Notes: generated by a model from the letters alone, not told the origin. Positions 43,698 to 52,927 are shown, numbered from the stretch's first letter. The stretch is DNA of 64,000 bases from Jidongwangia harbinensis (GCF_020216025.1 NZ_JAIWNC010000021.1:1-64000), one strand, 5' to 3'. Numbers and translations: made by a program.

Positions 43698-44605
43698 TCT
43701 CGGCCCTGTCCGGGTTCGCGCTCATCGGAATCATCGTGCTGGCCGGGTGGGCGACCGGCCGGTGGGGCCGGCTGCCGGAGAACGCGGAGGCCACCCTCGG
43801 GCGGCTGGTCTACTCGGTCCTGACACCGTGCCTGCTGTTCACCGGGGTGGCGGGCGCCGACCTGCGGGCCCTGCTCAGCGAGCCGCTGCTGGTCTCCACG
43901 ACGGCCGCGCTGCTCTGCTTCGGACTGCACGCGCTGCTGATCCGCCGCCGCGACCGGGGCGCCCGGATCGTCGGCGCGCTCGCCGCCGGCTACACGAACG
44001 CCAACTACATCGGCATCCCGGTGGCCACGTACGTGCTGGGCGACGCCGCGCTCGTGGTGCCGATCGTCATGCTGCAACTGCTGATCGTCACGCCGGTCGC
44101 GCTCGCCCTGCTCGAGTCCGCCACCGCGGGACACGCGTCGGTGCGGTCCGCGGTCACCATGCCGCTGCGCAACCCGTTGATCATCGCGGTCGGGTCGGGC
44201 GCCCTGCTCGCGGCGACCGGCCTGCGGCTGCCCGCGCTGCTGGCCGACCCGGTCGCCACGGTCGGCGCCGCCGCGGTACCGGTGGTCCTCCTCGCGTTCG
44301 GCATGTCGCTGTCCCGTCGCCCGGTCCTCGAGCCCGGCACCGACCGGGTCGCCACCGTCGCCGCGGTCGCGCTCAAGACGACCGGCATGCCGGCGCTCGC
44401 GTTCCTGCTGGCACTCGCCCTGGGACTGCCGCGCGACGCGGCGTTCGCGGTGACGGTCCTGGCCGCCCTGCCGACCGCGCAGAACATCTTCCTGTACGCC
44501 CAGCGCTTCGACGCCGGGCTGCTCCTGGCCCGGGACGCCGTGTTCCTCTCCACCGTCCTCTGTGTACCCGTGCTCCTGGTGATCACCGTGCTGTTCACGC
44601 TCTGA
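43694..44605 (+). CDS. AEC-family (auxin efflux carrier-like) transporter
   Basis: This 303-residue membrane protein has about ten hydrophobic segments in two halves. YTNANYIGIPVATYVLGD in the first half and LPTAQNIFLYAQRFD in the second are the paired, Asn-rich crossover motifs of the AEC family, which exports weak organic acids. The start overlaps the TetR stop by four bases, so expression is linked to that repressor. I cannot name the substrate; the reductase across the promoter might make or detoxify it. Confidence 0.88.
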   Translation: MISALSGFALIGIIVLAGWATGRWGRLPENAEATLGRLVYSVLTPCLLFTGVAGADLRALLSEPLLVSTTAALLCFGLHALLIRRRDRGARIVGALAAGYTNANYIGIPVATYVLGDAALVVPIVMLQLLIVTPVALALLESATAGHASVRSAVTMPLRNPLIIAVGSGALLAATGLRLPALLADPVATVGAAAVPVVLLAFGMSLSRRPVLEPGTDRVATVAAVALKTTGMPALAFLLALALGLPRDAAFAVTVLAALPTAQNIFLYAQRFDAGLLLARDAVFLSTVLCVPVLLVITVLFTL

Positions 44606-44721
44606 TGGAGATCCCGGATTTCCCGCCCAAACCGGCGCGGCTGACTCAATACTTTCGACGGCAGTATCAGTAGAAACGTCACCGGTGTCCGCCGGTGGCC
44701 TGATCGTCGGAAAGGCACTTG

Positions 44722-46500
44722 ATGAGAGCCTCTGTCCGGTTCCTCGCGGGAAGCCTCAGCGGCCTGGTCCTCGCCGGGCTGACCGCCGTACCGATCGTGG
44801 CACTCGCCGCGGCCGCACCCGCCCCCACCGCTGCCGCGGCCGACCGCACCCGCGCCGACGAGGCGCGCCGCGTCGACCGCGTGCCGACCCCGAAGCTCGG
44901 CTGGTACCGCTGCTACGACTATGCCGAGTGCACCACCGCCCGCCTGCCGCTGGACTACGACCAGCCGAACGGGCCGCACACCGAGATCGCCCTCCTCCGG
45001 GTGAAGGCCCGCGACCAGGCGAACAAGGCCGGCAGCCTGTTCCTGAACCCGGGCGGGCCCGGCGGCCCCGGCACCGCCATCGCGCTGGCCGCACCGTTCT
45101 TCCTCAGCCCGGACGTGGTGCGGACGTTCGACCTGGTCGGCTTCGACCCGCGCGGCGTCGCCGCCAGCGACCAGGTGTCCTGCTTCCGCAACACCCGGGA
45201 GCAGACCGAGAAGCTGGCCGGCATGAACGTCTTCTTCCCGTACGGCGCGGCCGAGGAGAAGGCGTACGTGGCGGCCGCCCGCACGCTCGGCAGGGCCTGC
45301 TCGACCACCGGCAGGCCGCTGTCCGGTGCGATGTCCACCGCCCAGGCCGCCCGGGACATGGACGTGCTGCGGCGCGCCGTCGGCGACCCGAAACTGACCT
45401 TCCTGGGCTTCAGCTACGGCACCGCGCTCGGCCAGTACTACGCCAACATGTTCCCCGACCGGTTCCGGGCGATCGCCATCGACGGTGTGCTCAACCCGGT
45501 GAGCTGGACCGGCACCAAGCGGCCGAACGTGACCCTGGACGACCGGCTGCGCAGCGCGGACGGCGCGTACCGGGCACTCACCGAGATGTTCCGGCGGTGC
45601 GACGCCGCCGGCACCCGGCTGTGCCCGCTGGCCGGCCGGTTCGCCGCCGGCTTCGCCCTGGTAGCCGAGCGGCTGCGGGCCGCACCGGCCGAGCTGGAGG
45701 ACGCGGCCGGGGTGTACTACTTCCGGTACTCGGACTTCATCGGTTACACGCTCAGCATCCTGTACGGCGCGGACGTCGCCGACTTCCTGGTCCTCGTGCT
45801 CCAGGACCTGCTCACGCTGACCGATCCGGAGACGCCGCCGGCCGGACGCGACGCGGCCCGGGAGCGGCTGGCGGACCGGCTGGCCGAACACGGCGAGCGC
45901 CCCGGGCGCGACTTCCCGTACTACAACCACGCCGAGGCGAACGCGGGCGTGGTCTGCACCGACGGCGCGCACCCGGCGAACGCCGCGGACTGGATCACGC
46001 TGACCGCCAAGGCGGACCGGCGGGCACCGTACTTCGGCCGGGCCTGGGGGTGGAGCGACGCGATGTGCGCCCGGAACACCTGGACCGTCCGGGACGAGGA
46101 CGCCTACCGCGGACCGTTCACCCGGAACACCGCCGCGCCGGTGCTGGTGGTCGGCAACTACTGGGACCCGGCGACCAGCTACCGCGACGCGGTCAGTACG
46201 GCGGCGCTGCTGCCGAACAGCCGGCTGCTGTCCAGCGACAGCTGGGGGCACACCGCGTACGGGACCTCGGCGTGCGTGACCGGCGCCGTCGACCGGTACC
46301 TGCTGACCGGCGCCCTCCCGGCGAACGGCACGCTCTGCGTGGGCGACGCGCAGCCGTTCCGTCCACGGCCCCAGGAACCGCGCCGGGCCACCACGATCCG
46401 CACCGAGCGGGCACCGGCCGAACTGTCCGAGGTGGCCGAGCTGGGCAGGCCGTCCGACGGCGAGCCGAGGCTGCTGCCGCCGGTCCGGCCGCCGCGCTGA
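44722..46500 (+). CDS. Secreted Tap-like alpha/beta-hydrolase 2
   Basis: This 592-residue protein is a paralog of the gene at 32335-34104 with the same order of motifs: signal peptide (about 1-38), WYRCYDYAECTTARLPLDYD, oxyanion NPGGPGGPG, nucleophile S231 in GFSYGT, and SWGHTAYGTSAC at the C-terminus. Blocks such as GRACSTTGRPLSGAMSTAQ are nearly identical between the two. It differs in the insert around 320-390. ATG 44722 follows GGAAAGG, also like the paralog. A six-base hairpin (44680-44697) lies in its leader region. Confidence 0.9.
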   Translation: MRASVRFLAGSLSGLVLAGLTAVPIVALAAAAPAPTAAAADRTRADEARRVDRVPTPKLGWYRCYDYAECTTARLPLDYDQPNGPHTEIALLRVKARDQANKAGSLFLNPGGPGGPGTAIALAAPFFLSPDVVRTFDLVGFDPRGVAASDQVSCFRNTREQTEKLAGMNVFFPYGAAEEKAYVAAARTLGRACSTTGRPLSGAMSTAQAARDMDVLRRAVGDPKLTFLGFSYGTALGQYYANMFPDRFRAIAIDGVLNPVSWTGTKRPNVTLDDRLRSADGAYRALTEMFRRCDAAGTRLCPLAGRFAAGFALVAERLRAAPAELEDAAGVYYFRYSDFIGYTLSILYGADVADFLVLVLQDLLTLTDPETPPAGRDAARERLADRLAEHGERPGRDFPYYNHAEANAGVVCTDGAHPANAADWITLTAKADRRAPYFGRAWGWSDAMCARNTWTVRDEDAYRGPFTRNTAAPVLVVGNYWDPATSYRDAVSTAALLPNSRLLSSDSWGHTAYGTSACVTGAVDRYLLTGALPANGTLCVGDAQPFRPRPQEPRRATTIRTERAPAELSEVAELGRPSDGEPRLLPPVRPPR

Positions 46501-46542
46501 GCTGAGCGGGTCCCGGGACCACGCGCCTGCCGGACACCGGCG

Positions 46543-47190
46543 TCAGGTCAGCCCGTGGTCCCGGGCGTACAGCGCCGCCTGGGTCCGGTCCCGCAGGCCG
46601 AGCCGGCTCAGCAGGTGCGAGACGTGGTTCTTCACCGTGCCCTCGCTGACGAACAGTTGCGCCGCGATCTCCCGGTTGCTGGCACCGCGGGCGATCAGCC
46701 GGAGCACCGCGAACTCCCGGTCGGTCAGCTCCGGCCGCGCCCGCCCGGCCGGTGGGCTCCGGTCCAGCGCGGCGACCAGGCGCCGGATCGCCGCGGCGTC
46801 GTGCTGGTCCACGCCCGCGTGCGCCAGCCGCACCGCCTGCGCCAGCTCCCGGGCGGGCAGATCCTTGAGCAGGTAACCGCCCGCGCCGGCGCGCAGTGCG
46901 CTCACCACGTACTCCTCATCGTCGAATGTGGTCAGCATCAGCACCCGGCAGGACGGCAGCCGCTCGCGCAGCAGCCCGGCCGCCCGAATCCCGTCCAGCT
47001 GCGGCATCCGCACGTCCATCAGCACCACGTCCGGCCGGGTCTGCAGGGCCAGTTCCACCGCCGCCGCGCCGTCCGCCGCGGTGCCGACCACCGCCAGGCC
47101 CGGCTCGATGCTCAGCAACGACGCGATACCGTCCCGGATCAGGGCCTGATCGTCGACCACCAGCACACGCACCGGCTCGGGCTCCGCCAT
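46543..47190 (-). CDS. NarL/LuxR-type response regulator
   Basis: This 215-residue protein has a receiver with DDQ, phospho-acceptor Asp in VVLMDVRMPQLDG, Thr in LTTFDD and Lys in YLLKDL. The LuxR helix-turn-helix spans about 148-208 (LTDREFAVLRLIARGASNREIA, FVSEGTVKNHVSHLL). Its ATG shares one base with the kinase stop (TGATG), so translation is coupled. The CGGCAC array at 48426-48469 is its most likely binding region. Confidence 0.93.
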   Translation of the reverse strand: MAEPEPVRVLVVDDQALIRDGIASLLSIEPGLAVVGTAADGAAAVELALQTRPDVVLMDVRMPQLDGIRAAGLLRERLPSCRVLMLTTFDDEEYVVSALRAGAGGYLLKDLPARELAQAVRLAHAGVDQHDAAAIRRLVAALDRSPPAGRARPELTDREFAVLRLIARGASNREIAAQLFVSEGTVKNHVSHLLSRLGLRDRTQAALYARDHGLT

Positions 47191-48317
47191 CACGACCCGC
47201 CCACGCGGGCCGTGACCCGGGTGCCGCGACCCGGCGCGGAGTCGATGGCGAGCCGGCCACCGAGCGCGGCCAGCCGCTCCCGCATGCCCGCCAGCCCGCT
47301 GCCGGTGACCTCGTGCGTCCGGAAGCCCCGCCCGTTGTCGGCCACCTCGAGCACCGCCGCGTCGGCGAACCGCAGCGCCACCCGGACCAGGTCCGCGCCG
47401 GCGTGCCGCCGGGCGTTGGTGAGTGCCTCCTGCGCCACCCGGTACAGCGCCTCCAGCCCGGCCCGGGGGTGCCCCGACTCGCTGCCGCTGCACTCCACCG
47501 ACACCCGGAAATCCGCGTCGTCCAGCCCGCCGGCCAGCGCGGTGACCGCGGTGACCAGCGAGAAGGGCTCGGTACGCAGGGCGCTCACGGACTCGCGTAC
47601 CTCCCTCAGAGCCCGGCTCGCCGCCTGGCTCGCGTCGCCCACCGCGCGGTCCGCGACGGCCGGGTCGCGGTCGCGGAACGCCTGCGCCTTCGCCAGCTGG
47701 ACGCTGATCGCGGTCAGGTGGTGCCCGAAGCTGTCGTGCAGGTCCCGGGCCATCCGGTGGCGTTCGGCGGCCGCGCTCAACTCGGCCACCCGCCGCTGCG
47801 CCGCACTCAGCTCGGCGACCAGCCGTTCGGCGTGCATCCGGCTGCGGTGCTGCTCGACCGCGACCGCCGCGGTGGCCACCGTGATCACCATCCCGATGAA
47901 GAGCATCAGCAGGTCGGAGATCCGCTCCGGATCGGCCGACCAGCCCGGCGTGCCGGCCGTCCGCAGCACGCCCACCAGCAGGTAGGCCGCCGCGAGCCCG
48001 AGGCTCCAGCGGCGGCCCAGCGCGAAGTACGCGAAGAACGGCATCACGATGGCCAGCGCGCCGCCGAAGCCGGTCGCGTCGCAGGCCGCCACGATCCCGA
48101 GCAGCACCACCCGCGCCGCCAACCGGCGGACCCCCGGCCCGGGACGCGGGATCTGCTCAATCGCCAGCAGCCCGAGCAGGCCGGCCACGAAACCGCCCAG
48201 CGCGGCCGGCGACCAACCCGGCGCCAGACCGGCGGCCTGGTAGTAGAGCCCGGTCCCCAGAACCGCGGCGTACAGCGTCGACGCCATCCAGCGCAGCGGA
48301 GGCGCGGTACCGACCAT
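47190..48317 (-). CDS. Membrane histidine kinase (HisKA_3 type)
   Basis: This encodes about 375 residues. About six membrane helices (about 8-165) have no large loops, so the signal is probably within the membrane. A coiled helix RMHAERLVAELSAAQRR leads to the H-box HRMARDLHDSFGHHL. The ATPase has N-box QEALTNARRHAG, G-box DNGRGF and GLAGMRERL. It forms an operon with the LuxR regulator. Several in-frame starts exist; ATG 48317 (MVGTAPPL) puts the first helix at the N-terminus. The divergent membrane protein gene starts 171 bases away. Confidence 0.9.
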   Translation of the reverse strand: MVGTAPPLRWMASTLYAAVLGTGLYYQAAGLAPGWSPAALGGFVAGLLGLLAIEQIPRPGPGVRRLAARVVLLGIVAACDATGFGGALAIVMPFFAYFALGRRWSLGLAAAYLLVGVLRTAGTPGWSADPERISDLLMLFIGMVITVATAAVAVEQHRSRMHAERLVAELSAAQRRVAELSAAAERHRMARDLHDSFGHHLTAISVQLAKAQAFRDRDPAVADRAVGDASQAASRALREVRESVSALRTEPFSLVTAVTALAGGLDDADFRVSVECSGSESGHPRAGLEALYRVAQEALTNARRHAGADLVRVALRFADAAVLEVADNGRGFRTHEVTGSGLAGMRERLAALGGRLAIDSAPGRGTRVTARVGGS

Positions 48318-48425
48318 GGCACTCAGGCTAGGCATCCGCGGCCCCGTTGCCCATCGCCGCGGCGACACTCTGGCCGGTCGTCATGTGTCGTCCGGCCTAG
48401 CCGGGCCGCCCGCATCCTGGTCCCG

Positions 48426-48469
48426 CGGCACTGTCCCGGCACGATCCGGCTCCGGCACGGTATCGGCAC
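48426..48469 (+). promoter_or_regulatory. Four CGGCAC direct repeats in a 5-10-5 array
   Basis: CGGCAC begins at 48426, 48437, 48453 and 48464. Spacers are 5, 10 and 5 bases, so there are two pairs with 11-base pitch, about one helical turn, with pair centres 27 bases apart. The array ends 19 bases before the ATG at 48489, so it overlaps the core promoter region. Confidence 0.7.
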
Positions 48470-48488
48470 CACGAGAAAGGGGCCGCAC

Positions 48489-49082
48489 ATGTCCGACCGT
48501 CACCTCTACCGTCTCGCCGGCCTGGCCGGGCTGATCGGCGGTGGGCTCACCCTGCTGGCCGTCGCCCGCCGCGCCGGCCTGCTGCCGGACAACGGGCTGA
48601 CCCACGCCCTGGCGCCGCCGGCCACCGCCCTGCTGCTGTTCACGCTGACCGCGTTCTTCCTGTGCCAGCGATCCCGGCTGGGCCGGCTCGGCCTGATCGG
48701 CTTCGGGCTCAACCACCTCGGCCTGAGCGGCCTGTTCGCGGTCGAGTTCCTGACCCACGCCGTCCTGCAGTACCAGGACGCGGCGACCCGGGAGCAGATC
48801 CTGACCGGGCCGGGCCGGCCGTACTTCCTGGTCGTGGCACTGGTCTTCCTGGCCGGGGTGGTGACCTTCGGCGCGGCGTCCTGGCGGCCCGGAATCCTCC
48901 CCCGCGGCGCGCTCGTGCTCTATGTGGCCGGTCTCGGCACGGCCGCGCTACGCACCGCGGTACCCGAGGCCGCGTACCTCGGCGGCCTGCTGGCCGGCAC
49001 GGCCGGTGTGCTGTGGCTGGCCACGACGCTGCTCCGGCTCCCCGAGCCGGCCGGGACGCCGGCGCAGGAGGCGCTGCGCTGA
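48489..49082 (+). CDS. Small multi-helix membrane protein, unknown
   Basis: This 197-residue protein has about six hydrophobic segments (LAGLAGLIGGGLTLLAVA, ATALLLFTLTAFFL, LIGFGLNHLGLSGLFAV, YFLVVALVFLAGVVTFG and two more). I recognise the general DUF4386-like pattern but not a definite family. ATG 48489 follows AAAGGGG. It lies divergent from the two-component system and directly behind the CGGCAC array, so it is probably that system's output. The ArsR gene converges on it with three bases between stops. Confidence 0.65.
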   Translation: MSDRHLYRLAGLAGLIGGGLTLLAVARRAGLLPDNGLTHALAPPATALLLFTLTAFFLCQRSRLGRLGLIGFGLNHLGLSGLFAVEFLTHAVLQYQDAATREQILTGPGRPYFLVVALVFLAGVVTFGAASWRPGILPRGALVLYVAGLGTAALRTAVPEAAYLGGLLAGTAGVLWLATTLLRLPEPAGTPAQEALR

Positions 49083-49085
49083 CCG

Positions 49086-49385
49086 TCAGCCGGTCCCGGC
49101 CGCGTACCGGAGGATCTCGTCGATCAGCGGGCCGGTCGACGGGTGGCGCAGCGAGTACGTCACCACCCGGCCCCGGCGGCGGCGGCGCACCAGTCCGGCG
49201 TCCAGGAGGGACCGCAGATGGTGCGCCACCGCGGTCGGGTGCACCGGCACCGCCCCGGCCAGCGCCGCCGGAGTGCACTCCCCGGCCCGCAGCAGCACGA
49301 GGATGTGCAGCCGGTGCTCGTACGCCATGCCCCGCAGGATCTCCACCGCCCGGCCCAGCAGCACGGCGTCCACGTCGGCGCTCAC
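49086..49385 (-). CDS. ArsR/SmtB-family regulator
   Basis: This 99-residue winged-helix protein has AVEILRGMAYEHRLHILVLL, then ECTPAALAGAVPVHPTAVAHHLRSLLDAGLV with the recognition helix, and the wing RRRRRGRVVTYSL. One Cys and several His are present, but no complete alpha-5 metal site is evident to me. Its GTG overlaps the last permease gene's stop by four bases, so it is the last gene of the zinc operon and probably a metal-responsive repressor of it. Confidence 0.85.
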   Translation of the reverse strand: MSADVDAVLLGRAVEILRGMAYEHRLHILVLLRAGECTPAALAGAVPVHPTAVAHHLRSLLDAGLVRRRRRGRVVTYSLRHPSTGPLIDEILRYAAGTG

Positions 49386-50188
49386 CGCACCGGTGGCCGA
49401 AGCCGGGTCAGCACCCAGGAGACCAGCAGCACGCCGGTGGCGAGCAGCGCGATGCTCGCGCCCGCGGCCACGTTCCAGCGGGCGGACGCGTACAGGCCAC
49501 CCAGGCCGCTGGTCACGCCGAAGACGACCGCCAGCCCGGTGATCACCGAAAGCCGGCCGGACCACAGCCGGGCCGCCGCGGCCGGCGCGACGATCAGCGA
49601 GAGCGCGAGGATCGTGCCGACCGCCGGCACCACGGTCACCACGACCAGCTGGACGGTGAACAACAGCACCACGTCCCAGACGCCGGTGGACACGCCGGCC
49701 GCCGCGGCGGCACCGCGGTCGAAACCGGTGAACAACAGCGGGCGGGAGCACCACGCCAGGACGATTGCCACCACGCCCAGCACCGCGGCGGTGGCGACCA
49801 GATCCGGCCCGTCGACGGTCAGCACGGAGCCGACCAGGAACGCCGACAGGTCCCGGCTGAACCCGCTCTGCGTGGCGACCAGCGCGGTACCGAGCGCGAA
49901 CCCGGCGGAGAGCAGCACCCCGGTGGCCGCCGCGGCGTCCTGTCCGCGCCGGCGGCTCAGCGCCGCCACCCCCAGCGCGACCACCGCACCCGCCGCGACG
50001 CCGCCGACCAGCAGGGGTACGCCGATGATCGAGGCCACCACCACGCCCGGGAAGGTCGCGTGGGTGAGCGCCATGGTGAAGAACGACAGGCGGCGCAGCA
50101 CCACGTGCACGCCGATCAGCCCGGCCAGTGCCCCGGCCAGCACCACCTCGGCGGTGGCCCGGTGCAGGGCGTCATCCCACCAGTTCAT
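49382..50188 (-). CDS. Zinc/manganese ABC permease (second)
   Basis: This 268-residue protein is an ABC-3 family permease with about eight to nine membrane helices. VVLRRLSFFTMALTHATFPGVVVA and TILALSLIVAPAAAARLWSGR are the characteristic segments, the latter the ATPase contact zone. It overlaps the first permease gene by 17 bases and the ArsR gene by four. Two permease genes suggest a heterodimeric channel, unlike single-permease ZnuB systems. Confidence 0.9.
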   Translation of the reverse strand: MNWWDDALHRATAEVVLAGALAGLIGVHVVLRRLSFFTMALTHATFPGVVVASIIGVPLLVGGVAAGAVVALGVAALSRRRGQDAAAATGVLLSAGFALGTALVATQSGFSRDLSAFLVGSVLTVDGPDLVATAAVLGVVAIVLAWCSRPLLFTGFDRGAAAAAGVSTGVWDVVLLFTVQLVVVTVVPAVGTILALSLIVAPAAAARLWSGRLSVITGLAVVFGVTSGLGGLYASARWNVAAGASIALLATGVLLVSWVLTRLRPPVR

Positions 50189-51059
50189 GCGCGGAGTTCC
50201 GTTCCGTGGTCGGCGGCGCACCGGCCCGGCGGCCGGACCGCCGCAGGCGCACCGGAAGCAGCGCGAGGTACGCCAGCACGAGCAGCAGCACCACCGCGGA
50301 CGCCGGGGTCAGCGCCGTGCCGTACCGCACCGACGCGTGCCAACTGGCCAGCAGCCCCGCATAGCCGGCCACCACGGTGAGCACCGTGCCCAGCGCCGCC
50401 ATGCCGGCGAGCCGGCCGGTCACCAGGCGGGCCGCCGCGGCCGGCACGATCAGCAGCGCCACCACCAGGATGGTGCCGACCGCGCGCACCGCGGCCACCA
50501 CCACCAGCGCGACGAGCAGGTTCAGCCACAGGTCCAGCCGGCCGATCCGGAAACCGGCCGCGGTCGCCCCCACCGGATCGAACGCCCGGAACAGCATCGC
50601 CCGCGCGCCGATCAGCAGCGCCACCAGGATGACCACCGCCAGCACGGCGGTCTCGGCGAGCTGCCGCGGGGTCACGGTCAGCAGCCGGCCGAACAGAAAG
50701 GACGTCAGATCGGAGGTGTACGACGACCGGCGCGACACCAGCACCACCCCGATCGAGAACATGGCGGTGAGCACGACGGCCGTGGCGGCGTCGTCGGACA
50801 GCCCACCGGCACGGGTCAGCACGGTCAGCGCGACCGCGGTCACCACGCCGGCCACCAGCGCGCCGAGGAACAGGCCGTCCAGACCGCCGGCCAGGAACCC
50901 GATCACCACGCCCGGGAAGACCGTGTGGGTCAGCGCGTCGGACACGAACGCCAGCCCGCGGACCAGGACGAAGACGCTGACCGGTCCGCAGATCAGGGCC
51001 AGCAGCGCGATCTCGGCGAGAGCCCGCGCCATGAACGGGACGGTGAACGGTTCGATCAC
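50172..51059 (-). CDS. znuB: Zinc/manganese ABC permease (first)
   Basis: This 295-residue ABC-3 permease has LVRGLAFVSDALTHTVFPGVVIGFL and TILVVALLIVPAAAARLVTGR, homologous to the same segments in the next gene. The C-terminus is a basic tail. The GTG at 51059 overlaps the ATPase stop (GTGA), so translation is coupled. It forms the inner-membrane channel with the 49382-50188 product. Confidence 0.9.
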   Translation of the reverse strand: MIEPFTVPFMARALAEIALLALICGPVSVFVLVRGLAFVSDALTHTVFPGVVIGFLAGGLDGLFLGALVAGVVTAVALTVLTRAGGLSDDAATAVVLTAMFSIGVVLVSRRSSYTSDLTSFLFGRLLTVTPRQLAETAVLAVVILVALLIGARAMLFRAFDPVGATAAGFRIGRLDLWLNLLVALVVVAAVRAVGTILVVALLIVPAAAARLVTGRLAGMAALGTVLTVVAGYAGLLASWHASVRYGTALTPASAVVLLLVLAYLALLPVRLRRSGRRAGAPPTTERNSAHELVG

Positions 51060-51811
51060 GGCTCGATCAGCACCAGCCGGCCACCGGGCCCGTCGATCGC
51101 CTGACCGCCGTACGCCCGGCGCAGCGGTTCCGCGGTGAGCGTCTCGGCGGGCGGGCCGACCGCCCACTGCCGGCCGTTGAGCAGGCACACCAGGTCGGCC
51201 AGCTCGCGGGCGACGGTCAGGTCGTGGGTGCTCAGCACCAGCGCGGTACCGGCCCCGGTGAGGTCGCGCAGCACCCGCACGATCGCCTCCTGGCTGACCG
51301 CGTCGACACCGTTGAACGGCTCGTCGAGGAGCAGGAGCCGGGGTTCCGCGACGATCGCGCGGGCGAGCAGCACCCGCTGGCGCTGACCGCCGGAGAGCGT
51401 GCCGAAGCGGTGCCCGGCCCGGTCGGCCAGCCCGACCCGGTCCAGCGCCTCGGCCACCGCCCGCCGGTCGGCCGGCCGGGTCGGGCGCCACCAGCCGATC
51501 CGCCGGTACCGTCCCATCAGGACCACCTGGCGGGCGCTGACCGGGAACCCGGCGTCCGGCACGTCGTTCTGCGGTACGTACCCGGCCAGCCCACGGGCCG
51601 CGGCGGGACTCCGGCCGAGTACCGTGACGGCACCGTCGAGGACCTGCGCCAGCCCGAGTACCGACCTGATCAGGGTGGACTTCCCGGCACCGTTCGGTCC
51701 GACCAGCGCCAGCCGCTGCCCGGCCCGCAGCTCGAGGTCGACGTGGGTGAGCACCGGCCGGCCGTGGTAGCCGACGCTCACGCCGGCGTACCGCAGTGCG
51801 GCGTCGCCCAT
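51056..51811 (-). CDS. znuC: Zinc ABC transporter ATPase
   Basis: This 251-residue ATPase has Walker A GPNGAGKSTLI, Q-loop YVPQND, signature TLSGGQRQRVLLA, Walker B LLLLDEPF and the H-loop STHD. VGPNGAGKSTL and the DEPFNGVD ending are typical of the manganese/zinc/iron chelate uptake group. The ATG at 51811 lies one base after the binding-protein stop. Confidence 0.92.
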   Translation of the reverse strand: MGDAALRYAGVSVGYHGRPVLTHVDLELRAGQRLALVGPNGAGKSTLIRSVLGLAQVLDGAVTVLGRSPAAARGLAGYVPQNDVPDAGFPVSARQVVLMGRYRRIGWWRPTRPADRRAVAEALDRVGLADRAGHRFGTLSGGQRQRVLLARAIVAEPRLLLLDEPFNGVDAVSQEAIVRVLRDLTGAGTALVLSTHDLTVARELADLVCLLNGRQWAVGPPAETLTAEPLRRAYGGQAIDGPGGRLVLIEP

Positions 51812-51812
51812 C

Positions 51813-52898
51813 TCAGCCACCCAGCGCGGACACGATGACGCGGGTGTTGTGCCGCTCGGCACCGAGGTACGTGCCCTCCGGGGTGCCCGGCGCGCCGAGG
51901 CTGTCGCCGAACAGGGCGTCGTCGCCACCGACCACCTTCACGCCGGCCTGCTGCGCGATGGCCTCGGCGGCCTTCGGTGGCAGCGAACTCTCCGTGAAGA
52001 TCGCCCTGGTGCCGGTCGCCCGGATCTTCGCGACCAGGTCCCTCAGCTGCTGGGCGGACAGCTCTGCGGAGGTGTCCAGGCTGGGGATCACCGACCCGAC
52101 GAACTGCAGCTGGTACCGCTGGACGTAGTACCCGAACGCGTCGTGGTTGGTGACCAGCTTGCGCTGCGCGGCCGGGATCCGGGCGAACGCCGCGGCGTTC
52201 TCCCGGTCCAGCCGGTCCACCTCGGCGGCGTAAGCGGCGAGGTTCTTCCCGAAGGTCGCGGCGCGCGCCGGGTCCGCCGCGGCGAGCGCCTTCTCGATGG
52301 TGCCGACCATGATCCGGACGTTGCGCGGGTCATGCCAGATGTGCGGGTCGTGCTCCTCGCCCTCGTGCTCCTCTCCGGCGCCGCCCTTCGCAGCGCCGCC
52401 CTTCGCAGCGCCGCCCTCCGCAGCGCCGCCCTCTTCGTGACCGGGCTCGCCATGGCCGGGCTCCTCGTGGCCGGGCTCCTCGTGGCCGGGCTCCTCCGCG
52501 TGGCCGCCCTCGCGCAGCGTCACACCCTTGCTGGCGTCCACCACGGTGCCGGTGAACCCGGCCGCCTCGATGGTGCGGTCGAACCACTCCTCGAGACCCA
52601 CCCCGTTCTTCACGACGATCCTGGCGGTGGCGATCGCCTGGATGTCGGCGGGCGTGGGTTCGTAGTCGTGCGGGTCGACGTTCGGCTTGATGATCTGGGT
52701 GACCGCGACGTCCGGGCCGCCGATGTTGCGGGTGAGGTCGGCGATCTCCGGGGTGGTGGCCACCACCGGGATGGCGTTGCCGGCCGGCGCCCCGGCACGG
52801 CCCGCGCCGTCGCCCTCACCGTCGGATCCGCATCCCGCCAATACGGTGACGGCCGCGGCGATGGCGGCCGTCCAGAACGTGCGCTGCCGCTGATTCAT
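51813..52898 (-). CDS. znuA: Zinc-binding lipoprotein of ABC uptake system
   Basis: This 361-residue protein begins with a lipoprotein signal, lipobox LAGC with Cys23. The cluster A-I binding domain has metal ligands His77 (DPHDYEP), His186 (DPHIWHD) and a later NHDAFGYY. Between the first two lies a disordered loop (about 133-189) with more than ten His and many Glu in PGHEE repeats. Such His/Asp/Glu-rich loops mark zinc-specific ZnuA proteins. The DNA of the loop contains three near-identical 15-base units around 52450-52495. ATG 52898 follows AGGAGCGG. Confidence 0.92.
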   Translation of the reverse strand: MNQRQRTFWTAAIAAAVTVLAGCGSDGEGDGAGRAGAPAGNAIPVVATTPEIADLTRNIGGPDVAVTQIIKPNVDPHDYEPTPADIQAIATARIVVKNGVGLEEWFDRTIEAAGFTGTVVDASKGVTLREGGHAEEPGHEEPGHEEPGHGEPGHEEGGAAEGGAAKGGAAKGGAGEEHEGEEHDPHIWHDPRNVRIMVGTIEKALAAADPARAATFGKNLAAYAAEVDRLDRENAAAFARIPAAQRKLVTNHDAFGYYVQRYQLQFVGSVIPSLDTSAELSAQQLRDLVAKIRATGTRAIFTESSLPPKAAEAIAQQAGVKVVGGDDALFGDSLGAPGTPEGTYLGAERHNTRVIVSALGG

Positions 52899-52927
52899 GA
52901 GTTCCGCTCCTGTCACTGAGGAGCGAA

